Positions 1 to 12,419 are shown, counted from the stretch's first letter. The stretch is DNA of 64,000 bases from Diplolepis rosae (GCA_030998225.1 JAPYXD010000522.1:7564001-7628000); one strand, 5' to 3'. Numbers and translations are program-made. The notes: a model not told the origin generated them from the sequence alone.

Positions 1-153
1 ATCGATTTTTGATCGTTTTTCATCAAACGTGATATAAAACGTTTTTCGGATTGGTTCGGAATGATTCGCATTGGCTTGGATACAGATATCAGAATGAATC
101 AGAATAATTCTGATTGACTCGGAATGAATTTCAATCCGATACTTTCGACAGGG
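1..153. mobile_element. TCGGATTG foldback element, right half cut by window edge
   Basis: Words such as TTTTTCGGATTGGTTCGGAA and TTGGCTTGGATACAGATATC align with the right half of 34709-35234, and the end CGACAGGG at 146-153 matches CGCCAGGG there. The left half lies outside the window. Confidence 0.85.
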
Positions 154-849
154 AAAATATAAAAAGTTGATATTCCTTTTTTTTCCAAATTTAAGATGCT
201 TCTTGCGAAAGAAGTGGTAGCCAGTTTGTATCCGACTTTTTAAAGAACTTGGCAATTGAAATTAAGTTCCAGGTTCCAGGAAACTGAGTCGACAGGTACA
301 GTCACCAGTATTGCTTAGCTCAATCATAATTTTGTTTTTTTGATGTAGAAAAACGATTCTCGTGAATTACGAAACGAGTTTTCGTTAAACTGATACTAAG
401 AAAAGGGGCGCCTAAGGGTTTCAGGAATGTACAATTTTAATATGTAGTTGGGATCTAAAAATATGTCATAAAAATCTACGGAATGTGGAAAGATAAAAAG
501 TAAATTTTTTCTCATAATTACTTTTAATAGAAAAATAAAACCTTGATAGTGAACTGGTGTATAATTTTAAAGAAGAGGCTCTACCATTCATATTAATATT
601 TGAGTAAATTAAACTGTTCTTGGTAACCAGCACATTTATGCGGGAATAGGTCTTAGAACCGGTTATTTCTAGATTACAGGTGATTTTCGCTATTGATAAG
701 GCATAAAATGAAAAATACTTGAACCAAAATTTCATTTTTTATAACACTTTCAACTTATTTAATCAAATATTGATTCTAGATAAATCTCTTTAAAACGATT
801 CAAATAATTCAAAAAATGTTTCGCCGAACGATATAAATAATTTGTTCAA
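154..849. other. AT-rich, nothing recognised
   Basis: No repeat family or coding motif seen. The minus-strand frame at 466-735 has typical AT-rich chance composition. Confidence 0.5.
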
Positions 850-1802
850 TTTAAGGCCATGGACTAACCAGATTACGTGACCAAATTCCTGTAAAAGTTC
901 GTATAAGATAAATGTTTTATTTTACAAAATGTCTACCTGGAAAATTGAACAATACAGCAGGAAACGATAAAGAACGTCTATAAACATCGTTTGAGTGGAA
1001 ATTTTGCAAAAAACTTTAAATTTTCCTCAATTGTCGATAAGTTTTTGAATTTTTTTCCAAAATTTTACTAAAAAGTAGTTAAGGGGATCCGCCACCTTTA
1101 ATATTTTTATTTATTGAGTTTAGACTTTCCATATAGTTTTTTTTTTATATTTAGTACCTTCATTTAGATTGGTTTTGGTTTTCTTTTTTATTTCCAGCAC
1201 CTTTATGTATTTTTAAACTAAAACTTTTGAGTTTTTTGGGCATTTTTTGACTTCATATAACTTTTTTGTTTTTTAACCAATTGTCATGATTCTTTTTTTT
1301 ATTTAGTTCCTTACAATGTGTAGCAACTTTTTGGGTATTGAAAATGAGGTAACATGGCTGAAAAAAAGTTACAATTAAAATAAAATTTTGGGATATTTTT
1401 TTTCTATTTTTATTTTTTATTTTACAAAATATCTTCCTGGATATTTGTAAAATACACCAGGAAACAATAATGAACGTCTATAAACTTCATTTGAGTGAAA
1501 ATTTTGCAAAAAACTTTAAAGTTTACGGTAATTGTTCATAAGTTTTCGAATTTTTTTCAAAATTTTTACAAAAAAGAAGTTAAGGGAATCCGCAACCTTT
1601 AATATTTTTATTTTTTGAGTTTAGACTTTCCATATAATTGCTTTTATATTTATTACCTTTATTTACTTTTCGTTTCGACAATGAAAACAAATTTTCCTCT
1701 ACATTTTGTTAAAATAGAACTTTTTTTCCTTCGGTTACAAAAACTGAAATGCTGGTAAAGTATAAATCTAGTCACGTGACCAGGTTGGTCCATGGCCTTA
1801 AA
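850..1802. mobile_element. TTTAAGGCCATGG foldback element with internal 500-bp direct repeat
   Basis: Begins TTTAAGGCCATGGACTAACC and ends as its inverse GGTTGGTCCATGGCCTTAAA, with GTCACGTGAC just inside the right end. Inside, about 235 bp at 925-1160 recurs at 1425-1660 (period about 500). The middle (1085-1400) is the CCAGCACCTTTATGTA repeat, also found at 7957, 42215 and 44205. Confidence 0.8.
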
Positions 1803-2324
1803 GCATCTCTTAATTCGCTCATCAAATGCATAAAGTACATAATTTAAAACATATCTGCGTGCACCCATCATGATCATACGGGAAAGCAAATATTGAAACA
1901 ATAGGATGTAAATCTCAAATAAAACGTACAGGTACATATAGAGACAATTGTAAACATTCAACCTGTGCGTAAGAGGAAGTGAATTCTTTGTAAACATTAT
2001 ACTGATGTATAGAATCAAGTCCGAGTATGTGCGAGAGAAATGTGAATACAATGGATATAATATTGTGGTATGAGTAAAGAGCCGGCTTGTGAATTCGAAT
2101 ATAAATTTTCTGCCGCGAAATCGTCCAAGATCCCAAGAAAAGAAACAAGAAGTCGCGTGAAATTCGCACACCTGCGAACCATTAAAAACAAAACTAAATG
2201 CGTGAGAATATTGTATATCCCATACAAAAAATGTCTCAAGGACAAGTGTTACTTCACATTGGAAATGTGTCTTAAAAATAAACTAGTTTCGATGAGAAAA
2301 CAAAACAGTTTTGTTTCTTGAAAT
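1803..2324. other. repeat-poor stretch with overlapping frames, no gene recognised
   Basis: Plus and minus frames overlap (2070-2321 plus; 1659-2171, 1915-2169 and 2015-2245 minus) without conserved motifs. It is less biased than its surroundings, so a short exon cannot be excluded. Confidence 0.3.
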
Positions 2325-2720
2325 TTTTTTCGTATTTTGTATATTTTGGCGGAAAAATTGAATTTTTGATTTTTATAAAAACGTTTTTGATGAATAATAG
2401 AAAAGTTATAATACCTATGCAAAAATAGTCAAGAGTAAATTTGTAGATCGTTTTAAAACGAACAATTTTGCTTCATAACATTTTTTTCATATCTTGTATA
2501 TTTTGGCGGGAAAATTGAATTTTTTATTTTTATAAAAAAGTTTTTGATAAATAAAAGAAATGTTAAAACTCCCATGAAAAAATCTTCAACGGTAAATTTG
2601 TAGATCTTTTTGAGATTAATAATTTTGTTTACAAACATTCTTCGATACCTCATATATTTTGGCGGGAAAATTGAATTTTTTATTTTTATAAAAAACGTTT
2701 TTGACGGATAAATCGAGAAC
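2325..2720. repeat. 157-bp tandem repeat, 2.5 copies, each with an E2F-like site
   Basis: TATATTTTGGCGG recurs at about 2340, 2498 and 2654. Units share AAATTGAATTTTTKATTTTTATAAA and TAAATTTGTAGATC. Two copies contain TTTGGCGGGAAAA (2502-2514, 2658-2670), the first contains TTTGGCGGAAAA (2345-2356); these match the E2F consensus. Confidence 0.85.
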
Positions 2721-2841
2721 CGTTGGTAAAAAATGACTGGTTAACGAATTCGTTTTTTCTTTCTTGGCTTAAAAAGCGTGATATGATGAAAATAAAAAAA
2801 GAATTGTAATATCCAACCAATTGTTGTTTTCTGTTGACTTA

Positions 2842-3120
2842 CACGGAGAAACTTTTTATATCAATGTTTAGTATAGTATTTTTCAATTTAGGGAAAAACG
2901 TATCATTTTGAGAATTTTTGTTAGTAAAAATACTAAACTTTATAATAATGATATGAAACTTTAGTATAATCTATAGTAAAATTTGCTATAAACTATGCTG
3001 AACTTTCATATCATTATTATAAAGTTTAGTATTTTTACTAACAAAAATTCTCAAAGTGATACGTTTTTCCCTAAATTGAAAAATACTATAGTAAAAATTG
3101 ATATAAAAAGTTTCTCCGTG
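2842..3120. mobile_element. 279-bp TA-flanked MITE with CACGGAGAAAC ends
   Basis: Starts CACGGAGAAACTTTTTATAT and ends as its inverse; almost the whole element is a palindrome. TA flanks at 2840-2841 and 3121-3122 indicate a Tc1/mariner-type target. Closely similar to 39702-39980. Confidence 0.93.
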
Positions 3121-3122
3121 TA

Positions 3123-4073
3123 GTAACATCAAGTAGCAATGAATTTTTAACCAAACTTTGAAAGTGCAAGGGAAAAGATTATTTCACAAAAGTGGCTAAA
3201 TTGAAAAAAGTCATACTTTTCTTTCAAATAGACTGCAATATACAAAGTGAAAAAATTTTGTTCAGATACTATGAAAATATCATTTTAATAAGCTAAGCTT
3301 TTCATACGATACGACTTTAAGGTGGGTATAATGTGCTAAACAGTTTCCAGGTCAAAGTATTATTTTAATTGCACTTTAATGAGATCTTTTTCATCAGAAA
3401 TACAAAATTGATCATGTCAGTTTACTTGAGGCTTATTGCTCTTATCGTAGAAATCTAATGCAGTAGACGTTTTTCTCTTATCTTAAAATTTTTTATTCTA
3501 CATATAAGTTTTCAATAATACTGTAATTATCAAAATAATCTCCGAGACTTGGAAACTAGTACATAGTCTGTAAAAAAGGATCTTATCTTAGAGATCGAGG
3601 TTATTAAAATAGTTTCTTAATACTAGTCGCATTATGTAGGTGATAACAGTAATAAACACTTTTTTGAATTTTTCTTATTCATTATTTTTTAATTTCAATA
3701 ATCTTAAAAACTCTGCTGTTTCCAATTTTGGAAATAAAATTTTCAGTTTTTAAAAAGAAATATTTTTTAAAGAACCATATTTTAAATTTTTTAACTTATT
3801 TTCGAAATTGGAAAAAAATAAGTCGATTTTATGAAAATCTAATCATTTTTTGAAAAATTAATAACAATCGATAGCAAGAAGCAATTCTATTACAAAAAAC
3901 ATTTTTAAAAGTACTCTCTTTCTTGAATTTTAAATTTTTTCATAAAAAATCATGTTTTTTCATAAGAAACAACTGATAATATAATTTCAAGTTTTAAAAT
4001 CAAACAAAAAGTTTTTTTTTCAGGGACCTGATTTTTGGCACGACAATTATTTTAAGAAATTAAAAGTAATCTG
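3123..4073. other. AT-rich, nothing recognised
   Basis: No repeat copy, coding motif or structured RNA seen. Confidence 0.5.
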
Positions 4074-4294
4074 CTCTCTAAATCTGAATCAGTCAAATTT
4101 TCACTGATTGAATCAGTAATTTACCTTTTCACTGATTCATCAGTGAAAAAAGTATTTTTCACTGTTAAATCAGTTGATTTCCACTGAAGTAATCAGTGGA
4201 ATTTGACTGGTTTGCTGTAACCTCTTTTTAGCTATTTGAATCAGTCAAATTTCACTGACAATCAGTAGATTTTGACTGATTCAGATTTAGAGAG
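4074..4294. mobile_element. CTCTCTAAATCTGAATCAG MITE, copy 1
   Basis: Inverted ends CTCTCTAAATCTGAATCAGT and its complement at 4294; interior of repeated TTTCACTGATT/AATCAGTGAAA words. Flanked by TG on both sides rather than TA. Confidence 0.9.
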
Positions 4295-4299
4295 TGATT

Positions 4300-4836
4300 G
4301 GGAAATGTTTTGCGAGTTTATTCGTAAACTCGCCTAGCACATCTCAGCACAAGTTTTTGTTTTTCAAAATTCCCATTTTTGTGAAATCCCGGGTCGGTGA
4401 TGGACTATGTCTCTAAGATGAGTTTTCATTTGGAAAATATTAATCTGATTGTAAAATGTTATAAGAGTTTATGCTTGTACTCGCCTAGCACAACTCAGCA
4501 CAACTTTTGTTTTTTCGAAATTCGCATTTTTGAAAAATATGCATCTGAGAGAAAATTGTTGAGAAAGAAATTTATTGTGCTCACCTAGCACAAATAATTC
4601 ATGATTTATTAGAATCGCATAATTTTTTAAAATTTGGCAAGAAGCGATAAGAAAAAAAGTTGGGTCAAAAATAAAATTTATTAATAAAATTATTTTTCTG
4701 TGTTTCAAATATTTTTCATGTAAAATAATCTTTTCTCTTTTAAAATAACCCTTCAATAATAATATTGCTATTCTTGAAAGCAAAATTATCTATTTTTACC
4801 TGAGGTCCAATTTTCGTGGATGAAAATTACCTTAAA
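4300..4836. repeat. compound repeat: CTCGCCTAGCACA units plus TTTAAGGTAATT foldback arm
   Basis: ACTCGCCTAGCACANCTCAGCACAA occurs near 4328 and 4481, with a shorter TCACCTAGCACA at 4582. From 4595 to 4836 the sequence is the arm family of 37913-40130, ending at the inverse of TTTAAGGTAATTTTCATCCA. It preserves an uninterrupted GCGATAAG site (4647-4654). Confidence 0.75.
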
Positions 4837-5014
4837 AATACTGGGATATAGAAAATTGTGAGAATTTCCGTAGCTCAGAGACACTGACGACTAACGAAAT
4901 AATACTTGTATGATTGCGTACAACACCTGCATGACAGAGTTGTGGCAGCATTAAGTTACGCATTGACGTGCGAGGCTTCGAAAGAGAAGAGAAGCCAGTA
5001 AACATATGAAAGCT

Positions 5015-5038
5015 GGCAACACTGTCAACAGTGTTGTC
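5015..5038. other. TGGCAACACTGT inverted repeat
   Basis: GGCAACACTGT and AACAGTGTTGTC are complementary around one base. It stands in a less AT-rich 120-bp patch (4900-5050). Confidence 0.6.
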
Positions 5039-5544
5039 ATCCAGTTAAGGAAGTTCCCATTGCTTGTTTAAAGACCTTCATTAGTAAAGCTAAAGCTCAA
5101 TTACCCTTTTATAATCTTAATTTATCATCATTTTCAATGTGTAGAAATTTTTTTTTAATTTTCGTAATTTTAGGAACAATTCTAAGAATTTAAGCGAATT
5201 TTAGAACATTTCTAAAAGTGCATAATTTATACGTTCACGGGAAAAAAAATCTTTTACATTTACAGTGCCCATAAGTTAAAATAATGAGAGCTTAAAATTT
5301 CTCTAAATTTAACAGGTATTTCATTAGAATTCACTTTTTTTCTGTAAAAAACAGATTTGTCGATAAATATTATAGAAGTGCCTGTTGAATCAAGATTTAG
5401 AAAAAAATTCCTTGTTCTGTAAATTCAACAGGCATTTCTTTAATATTTATCAACAAATCTGTTATGTTTATTAATAAAGTGGTTAATTTTACTAAAATAC
5501 CTGTCGAATTTAGAAAAATGTAATCCTGTCACTATTTTGATTTA

Positions 5545-5786
5545 CTCTCTAAATCTAAATCAGTCAAATTTTCACTGAGTGAATAAGTTTTTTGCCTTTT
5601 CACTGACTTATCAGTGAAACAATATTTTCCATTGTTAAATCAGGCAATTTTCATTGTTAAATCAGTTATTTTTTACTGATTGAATCAGTGAAATTCGACT
5701 AATTCACAGTAACCTATTTTTCGCTATTTGAATCAATTAAATTTCACTGAAAAGCAGTAGATTTTGACTGATTTAGATTTATAGAG
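5545..5786. mobile_element. CTCTCTAAATCT MITE, copy 2
   Basis: TA-flanked on both sides (5543-5544, 5787-5788), CTCTCTAAATCTAAATCAG start, TAGAG end. Confidence 0.88.
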
Positions 5787-6208
5787 TATAATAAATTTTC
5801 AATGTCTAGAAATTTTTAAAAAATTTTCGTAATATTTGGAAAAATTCCTAAAATTTAAGTCAATTTTAGAACATTTCTAAAAGTGTATGATTTACACATT
5901 CACGGAAAAAAAATCTTTTACATTTACAGTGTCCATAAGTTAAAGCAGTGAAAGCATAACATTTCTCTAAATTTAACAGGTATTTCATCAGAATTCACTT
6001 TTTTTTGTGAACACAACAGATTTGTCAATAAATATTGAAGAAATGCCTGTTTAATCAAAATTCTGGAAAAAATTCTTTCTTCTGTAAATTCAACAGACAT
6101 TTCTTCAATATTTATCGACAAATCTGTTATGTTGTTTAAAAAGCGGTTAATTTTACTGAAATACCTGTCGAATTTAGAGTAATATTATCCTATCACTACT
6201 CTGATTTA

Positions 6209-6428
6209 CTCTCTAAATCTGAATCAGTCAAATTTTCACTGATTTAATCAGTGATTTGCCTTTTCACTGATTAATCAGTGAAAGAATATTTTTCTCTGTT
6301 AAATCAGTTAATTTTCACTGAAATAATCAGTGAAATTTGACTGATTTACAGTAACCTCTTTTTAGCTATTTGAATCAGTCAAATTTCACTGATAATCAGT
6401 AGATTTTGACTGATTCAAATTTAGAGAG
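6209..6428. mobile_element. CTCTCTAAATCT MITE, copy 3
   Basis: TA on both sides (6207-6208, 6429-6430), intact inverted ends; nearly the same length as copy 1. Confidence 0.92.
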
Positions 6429-6687
6429 TATAGTAAATGCAGATTATTTTCTTATTGATTAAAATGGCTAGCAAAGTTTTTTCGATTTTTCGTATAGACA
6501 TTTTACTGATAAAAATAAGTAAAAAATGAAGAATTAAGTCTTTCATAAGCGGATGTTAGATCAAAGATGTATGCATTTTTATTATTTCGAATATGAAATA
6601 AACTGAGTTTTAATCACACGTGACTGAAATGTGCAAAATAATTAAAAATATTTCTTAAAATTGTACTTGCACTTATGAATGAAAATG

Positions 6688-7119
6688 CTCTCTAAACCTG
6701 AATCAGTGAAATAGTCACTGATTATATCAGTGAAAATATATCAACTGGTGAATCAGTGCCTTGCTTTGATTTCACTGAGGAATCAGTGAATGCGTCACGT
6801 GAACATAACTTTTGAATTCGCGAATTCAAAACTTTTATTTACACTTTACTGATTTATCGTCCCTTAAAAATAATAATAATTACGCAATTTCGTGTTAGTG
6901 TTGTTTAGCCTAAAATAAACGAGTTCATCGATCGTTAAAATATATTGCTGGTTTTATTACTCCCACCTGAAGATTTCACTGATTCAATAAGTGAATTCAA
7001 TCTATTTCACTGATTCATCAGTCGAATTTCACTGATTCTCAGTGAAAGACCTATAGCTGCTACCATCAGTGAATAGTCACTGCGAATCAGTGGCCGTTCA
7101 CTGATTCAGGTTTAGAGTG
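6688..7119. mobile_element. longer relative of the CTCTCTAAATCT family (432 bp)
   Basis: Begins CTCTCTAAACCTGAATCAGT and ends CTGATTCAGGTTTAGAGTG. The interior has a unique 180-bp core (about 6790-6960) not found in the short copies, including GTCACGTGA and the palindrome TTGAATTCGCGAATTCAA. It may be closer to a parental element, but no transposase frame is seen. Confidence 0.8.
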
Positions 7120-7243
7120 TGATTTATTATTAAGTCACAAACTTATCAAGCTTTTCTATGGTATTGAAAGTGAAATATAGAAGGGAATGGTATCTATATT
7201 AAAGAGCTTAAGAATACAAAAGGATTTATATTTAATGATTAAT

Positions 7244-7413
7244 TTAATTTACCAGAAGTTGAGTTCAATTAACAGATTTTCTGTACGTTTCACTCAGCGT
7301 CCAGTAAAATCTACTGAATACGAAAAAATCCGAGTTAAGTTGATTACACTGTACGCTAAGTGAATTGTACAGAAAATCTGTTGATTGAACTCAACTTCTT
7401 GTAAAATTTACTA
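7244..7413. mobile_element. 170-bp foldback
   Basis: TTTACCAGAAGTTGAGTTCAA and its inverse TTGAACTCAACTTCTTGTAAA frame GATTTTCTGTAC/GTACAGAAAATC. The tail after it (7414-7461, CATGTTGTCCAAATAAGTA) recurs at about 16446-16495. Confidence 0.75.
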
Positions 7414-7461
7414 AAAAGTCATGTTGTCCAAATAAGTACCGAACTTCCTGTAAATTTTACT

Positions 7462-7956
7462 GATCTTTTTTCTGCGTGTAGACGCATTCTCTTCGCATCC
7501 GTGATAGTAAATTTTTCGAGATTGCAAAGTCCTTCATAAAATGGATTCATTCCGCCACATAAAATCTACCAGAAAATAAAATATGGGCATCTAGAAAACA
7601 AATGTAGGTGGTGTTTCGAAGAAAATTATGATACAAGAATATATTGTTACATCTATAAATCTGATTAAGTAACTTGATAACAGTATCAATATGATAAAAT
7701 TATGAAATGCGACACTAACCCTGATAATAAGGATGTGTTTCTTAAGAGTTAAAAGTTGATTTTCTCACGGGCATTTTTAAGACAGTCGGTGGATTTAAAC
7801 AATACCTGATCAAGCGAGTGACCGAGATAGGAGGTAACTTGATATGAAACCTTTCTGCTTCTGTCAGGACGAAATTCTACGAGCGTGCGAAGAATTCCGA
7901 CTGAGGAGATCGACTTACTCTAATTTAATTGGTCATCTCATTTTATTTTGGATTAA
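7462..7956. other. no gene or repeat recognised
   Basis: Single-copy-looking sequence. Confidence 0.45.
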
Positions 7957-8340
7957 GGGTATCCGCTACCTTTAATATTTTTATTTTTTAAATTTAGACC
8001 TCCAATATAATTTTTTTCATGTTTAGTACCTTTATTTAGAAATTTTTTACGGTTTTTTAAAAATTCCAGCACCTTTATGTATTTTTAAACTAAAACTTTT
8101 GAGTTTTTTGGCCATTTTTTTGACATTTTTTCACATTGAATAACTTTTTTTTTTTTTAACCAATTGTCATGATTCTTTTTTTATTTTGTTCCTTACAATG
8201 TGTAGCAACTTTTTGGGTATGGAAAATAAGGTAATATGGCTGGAAAAAAGTTACAAATAAAATAAAATAAATAAATAAAAATATTCCAAAATTAAAAAAC
8301 AAAAATTTGTAGTTGTTTTTTTAGCTAGAGTATTTTCCAT
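7957..8340. repeat. CCAGCACCTTTATGTA repeat copy
   Basis: Matches the 1085-1400 segment in order: CCGCTACCTTTAATATTTTT, TTAGTACCTTTATTTAG, CCAGCACCTTTATGTATTTT, ACCAATTGTCATGATTC, TTACAATGTGTAGCAACTTT. T-rich, noncoding. Confidence 0.85.
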
Positions 8341-9984
8341 ACCCAAAAATGTTGATAATATAACAAAGAATAACTATTTTATGTAAAAAGCTACTTTTCT
8401 CTAGAAACTTGTTATTCGTAAATTGTAGTAATTTGTAATTTTATTTATTTTTCCAAGAAAGAAAAATCAGATTGCCCTGAAAATTTACACGCATACTCAA
8501 AAAAATATAGTGAATGAAAAAAAAAAACATTTTTGGAGAATTAAACTGAGATATTATTAATATTTATAAATTAAATGACGATTAAAAGGAAAATTTCACT
8601 AACAATTTTTTAGAAGAGTTAAACTTGAAATAAGAATTCACCTTTGTTAATAAATAAGCCACATTCTTAACTTCGAAAAAATATTATTTTCTTTTAAAGA
8701 AAGTGAATTAAAAAGAATGATCATGTAAAAATTCACAAATTCAAGTCACTTCTTCAAAACCATTCTAATTTTTTTTGACTTTCTTTCTTTCTTAAATTTG
8801 AATTAATTAAAATTCTTAGTAATTAGAATCAGTGACTTCTTTCTTGCAATCAGACATTCATGACTGATAATCACTTGACTGATTGAAATGCAAGAAGTCA
8901 ATTACTGATCAAAACTATCTAAAATTCTAATTAATTCAGATTTGAAGAGTGCGTTTATTTTAATGAATAAATGTTAAATAATTACGTGCAAATTATATCT
9001 TCAACATCTTTTTTAAATTCAGAATTTTTAATTGCGATCACGAATGTTCATCGTCTGATTTATGCATATCCTTAGAATAAATTACAGATATTTAAATTCT
9101 TAAAATTTTTTCAATTTTTGCTCATTTACCTCTTAAACATTTTCATTCACGAACTAAGATCGTTTTAGGTAAATATGATTTAAAATTCTCCAACTTTAAA
9201 AACCGGTTTTACAGTCATTTACTATTTTTCTTGGATAGAAGGTAACAAAAAATCGTTTAACCATGAGTTAAACTGCGACCCAAGACTCTGGTTTTTGTAT
9301 CCAGATCTGGGAATTATAATAAAATTAAAAATGCGAGCTCTATTTCAGTTAAATTACAAATATCTCAAAATAATGGAATACATAATGAATATTTGCCTAA
9401 TCAATGTTGAAGCTACTTGATAAGATAAAAGAATGATAAGGTAGAATCGCTGACGAAAGAAAGAGAGTGGAGTTACTACAAATTAATATCAGATAAGATA
9501 GCAAAAGATAATTTTTCAATACCGTGAATTTTTGTAAAACGTACTCAAAACGAATGAAAAAACAATTTTTTTTTTAATTCCTTAAAATTATTTGATTCAA
9601 ATACAATTTGGTGTTTTAGCTACAATAACTCGAAAGTAAGAAAGAATTGATGCCTTTGGCAAAAATTCCACTCCTAATTCAAATTTATATTCAAAGACAG
9701 TATTAGAAACGGAAGGAAACCGTTGAAGGTAGTCATAGTTTGCTTGAATTAATCTAATAGAAAGTCATCGACCTAGAGACTAAGAGAGTCAAAAATGATT
9801 TCTAAAAAAGGAACGATACATGAAAACTATTATAGCTGTAACTAAATTGTTAGAAATTTTCGGAAATTTACAAAAATTTTATATTAAAAAGGTAACGTAC
9901 AATTTAACGATAATTACGTTTTTGAGTGAAAGTATCTTAAAATTGCGAAAAATGTACTAAATTTTTTGAAATTTCTCTTGATAT
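8341..9984. other. AT-rich; one decayed foldback, no gene
   Basis: 8745-8955 is a weak palindrome with CTTTCTTGCAATCAG against CTGATTGAAATGCAAGAAG. The rest shows nothing. Confidence 0.5.
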
Positions 9985-10680
9985 TACGAAACAACTGAAT
10001 TTTCATAAAATTTATCTTAAAACTACCAAACTGTAGAAGAATTTTTATAAAATTTATCAAATTTTCAAATCCAAATTAATCAAATTTATTCAATTTTTAT
10101 AAATTTATATTTATTTTTAATTTAATTTATAATTTTTTAATCTAAATTGCAAAACTGTGACTGCATAAAACTTCAGTTACCCAAACCGTAAAATTATTCC
10201 TCTTACAAGTACCAGAATTTAGAAAATTAAACAATTCTTTCTTAAATTTACTAAAAAATAACTCAATTTTCTAAAATTCTTTCTTAATTTTACGAAACTA
10301 ACTGAATAAAACTCCAATTGCATGTAGAAATGTCAAGCATTGTATTTTTCAAATTTATCTTAAAACTACCAAACTGTAGAAGAATTTTTATAAAATTTAT
10401 CAAATTTTTCAATTTAAATTAATTAAATTCATCAAATTTTTTATTTTTATAAATTTAAATTGCGAAACTGTAACTGCATTAAACTTCAGTTACCCAAAAC
10501 GTTAAATTATTCCTCTTACAAGTTCCAGAATTTCCAAAATTTCCAGAATTTAGAAAATTAAAAAATCCTTTCCTTAATTTACTAAAAAATAACTCAATTT
10601 TTTCAAATTTTATCTTAATTTTACGATACGAATTAAATAAAACTCCAGTCACGTGTAGAAATTTCAAATCAACTTTAAAT
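9985..10680. repeat. 345-bp tandem duplication
   Basis: ATCTTAAAACTACCAAACTG at about 10015 and 10359 begin units sharing CTTCAGTTACCCAAAMCG, ATTCCTCTTACAAGT and ATAAAACTCCA. A third, rearranged copy lies at 12420-12665. Confidence 0.85.
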
Positions 10681-10735
10681 CCATTTTTTCCAGTATTTCA
10701 ACATTTACATCCGATTCCCGAAAAAATTCTTCACT
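10630..10735. repeat. arm of a long-range inverted repeat (partner 12763-12857)
   Basis: CACGTGTAGAAATTTCAAATC through CATCCGATTCCCGAAAAAATTC is the reverse complement of 12763-12857. Arms of about 95 bp are separated by about 2 kb. Confidence 0.8.
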
Positions 10736-11505
10736 CAGTTAAAGTTCCTCGATCCAATCAAATATATCACTTACTTTTAATGAATTTCAACTATTAAATG
10801 AAACAAAAAAAAATTTCTCACCTCAATAAACCATTTTTTGTCAGCAATAAAAACAAATTCTATTATTTGAACTTGGAAAATTAGAAATTTATCGAAACAG
10901 ACTAAAAAAAATCTATTACATAAATTCAAACCGATAATAAGTTTGACTAAATGGAATCGCTCTTTTGAAATATTAAAATAAATAAAAAAGTCAATCTTAC
11001 CTCGTGAAACATCATCTCAGTAGTATTTACGCGAATCTAGTGTTAAATACATGAGAAATGATTGATAATATAGAGTTATAGACGCGTGACTCGACACTAA
11101 GAAAGAAAAACTTATGACTACGAATACGAATGAAGTTAGACTTTAATCGCGAGTATTACAGATTGTCTTATTGCTGGTTTTGTCAAGTCGATGTAACACG
11201 GATACGAACGTGATAACGAGTGCGGCCTTGTAAGTACTTACGCGCGATGATTAAGTCCGAGGACTCGTTAAGCGGATATGTACACGATAACTGGCACGGC
11301 CTTGTTACATTCAATATACTATTAAATTACATGAAAATCTTGAATATGATTACCATCCTGGATGAATCGAATTTTTTGACTAATCTCTCGACTGCTACTT
11401 CGAACTATCAAAAAATAATAATAAAATATGTGAATAGATGTTAAAAATTTTATCATCCCATAAATTATGATAAGATATCATAAAGATAATAAAGATGAAA
11501 AATAG

Positions 11506-11544
11506 ATAATAATAATAATAATAATAATAACAATAATAATAATA
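11506..11544. repeat. (AAT)n microsatellite
   Basis: About 12 AAT triplets interrupted once by AAC. Confidence 0.95.
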
Positions 11545-11972
11545 TTTGGTAGAGGTGTAAGAAGGAAAGAAAAAGTGATTGTATTAACAATACAATTGAA
11601 TTATAAAAGTTATATAAACGTAATCATAAGGTTAATGAAGAAACAAATAACCGCGTGTAAATTACAAGGCCATAGATACCATTTTAGAAATCATTTTTGG
11701 CGATTGCAGACGAATCAGAGGTTTCGAATCTTTCCACTTGATTTGTCTCAAGTTTCACCCATTATCTTGATTTTTTTGAGAAATTTTTGACATGCGAGAG
11801 ACAGGGAAAAAGGTAGAGGGGAGGGGGGAAGTTTCGAAACTTTTATAATCGAGGTTTAATAAAAGATTTAAATAAATAAATGTGACATTTCAAAATATCA
11901 TATAACGCAAAACTAATTTTCTGAATAGAACTTCGTGACTATTAATTTTTGAAAATGGAACCTGTTTGAGTA

Positions 11973-12354
11973 TACTGAGAAAAAAGATTTGATTGAATCA
12001 AAGAAAATAATTTGTTTAAACGACTTTCTTTGATTTAAAGAAATGATTTGTTTAAATGAAATAAAATTTGTTTGATTCAAACAAAATATCTTTGAACCAA
12101 ATAAATATTTGTTTGAATCAAATTAATTTTTCTTCAAAACAAAGAAATTAATGCATTGATATTTAGTCAAAGATATAATTTGTTTGATTTAAGGCAGAAA
12201 TTTATTTGATTCGAACAAATATTTATTTGGTCCAAAGATATTTTGTTTGAATCAAACAAATTTTGTTTCATTTAAACAGATCATTGCTTTAAATCAAAGA
12301 AAGTCGTTCAAACAAATTATTTTCTTTGATTCAATCAAATCTTTTTTCTCAGTG
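11973..12354. mobile_element. 382-bp palindromic MITE, CACTGAGAAAAAAG ends
   Basis: TA-flanked; ACTGAGAAAAAAGATTTGAT on the left is inverted at 12354. The two halves match through TCAAAGAAAATAATTTGTTT and CAAATATTTNTTTGG words, so the transcript would fold end to end. Confidence 0.9.
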
Positions 12355-12419
12355 TACATTATATTTTCCTAATTTCAAATTTTCAAATATTATAAAAATA
12401 TTGTTAGAAATTTCTGCCG

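Larger units (their letters stand above)
5131..6430. repeat. 665-bp tandem duplication, each unit ending in a MITE
   Basis: TTTTCAATGT at 5131 and 5796 begin two units that share the order CATTTCTAAAAGTG, TTTACATTTACAGTG, TTTAACAGGTATTTC, an ACAGATTTGTCRATAAATAT foldback and a terminal CTCTCTAAATCT MITE (5545-5786; 6209-6428). The whole composite was duplicated after assembly. Confidence 0.88.
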
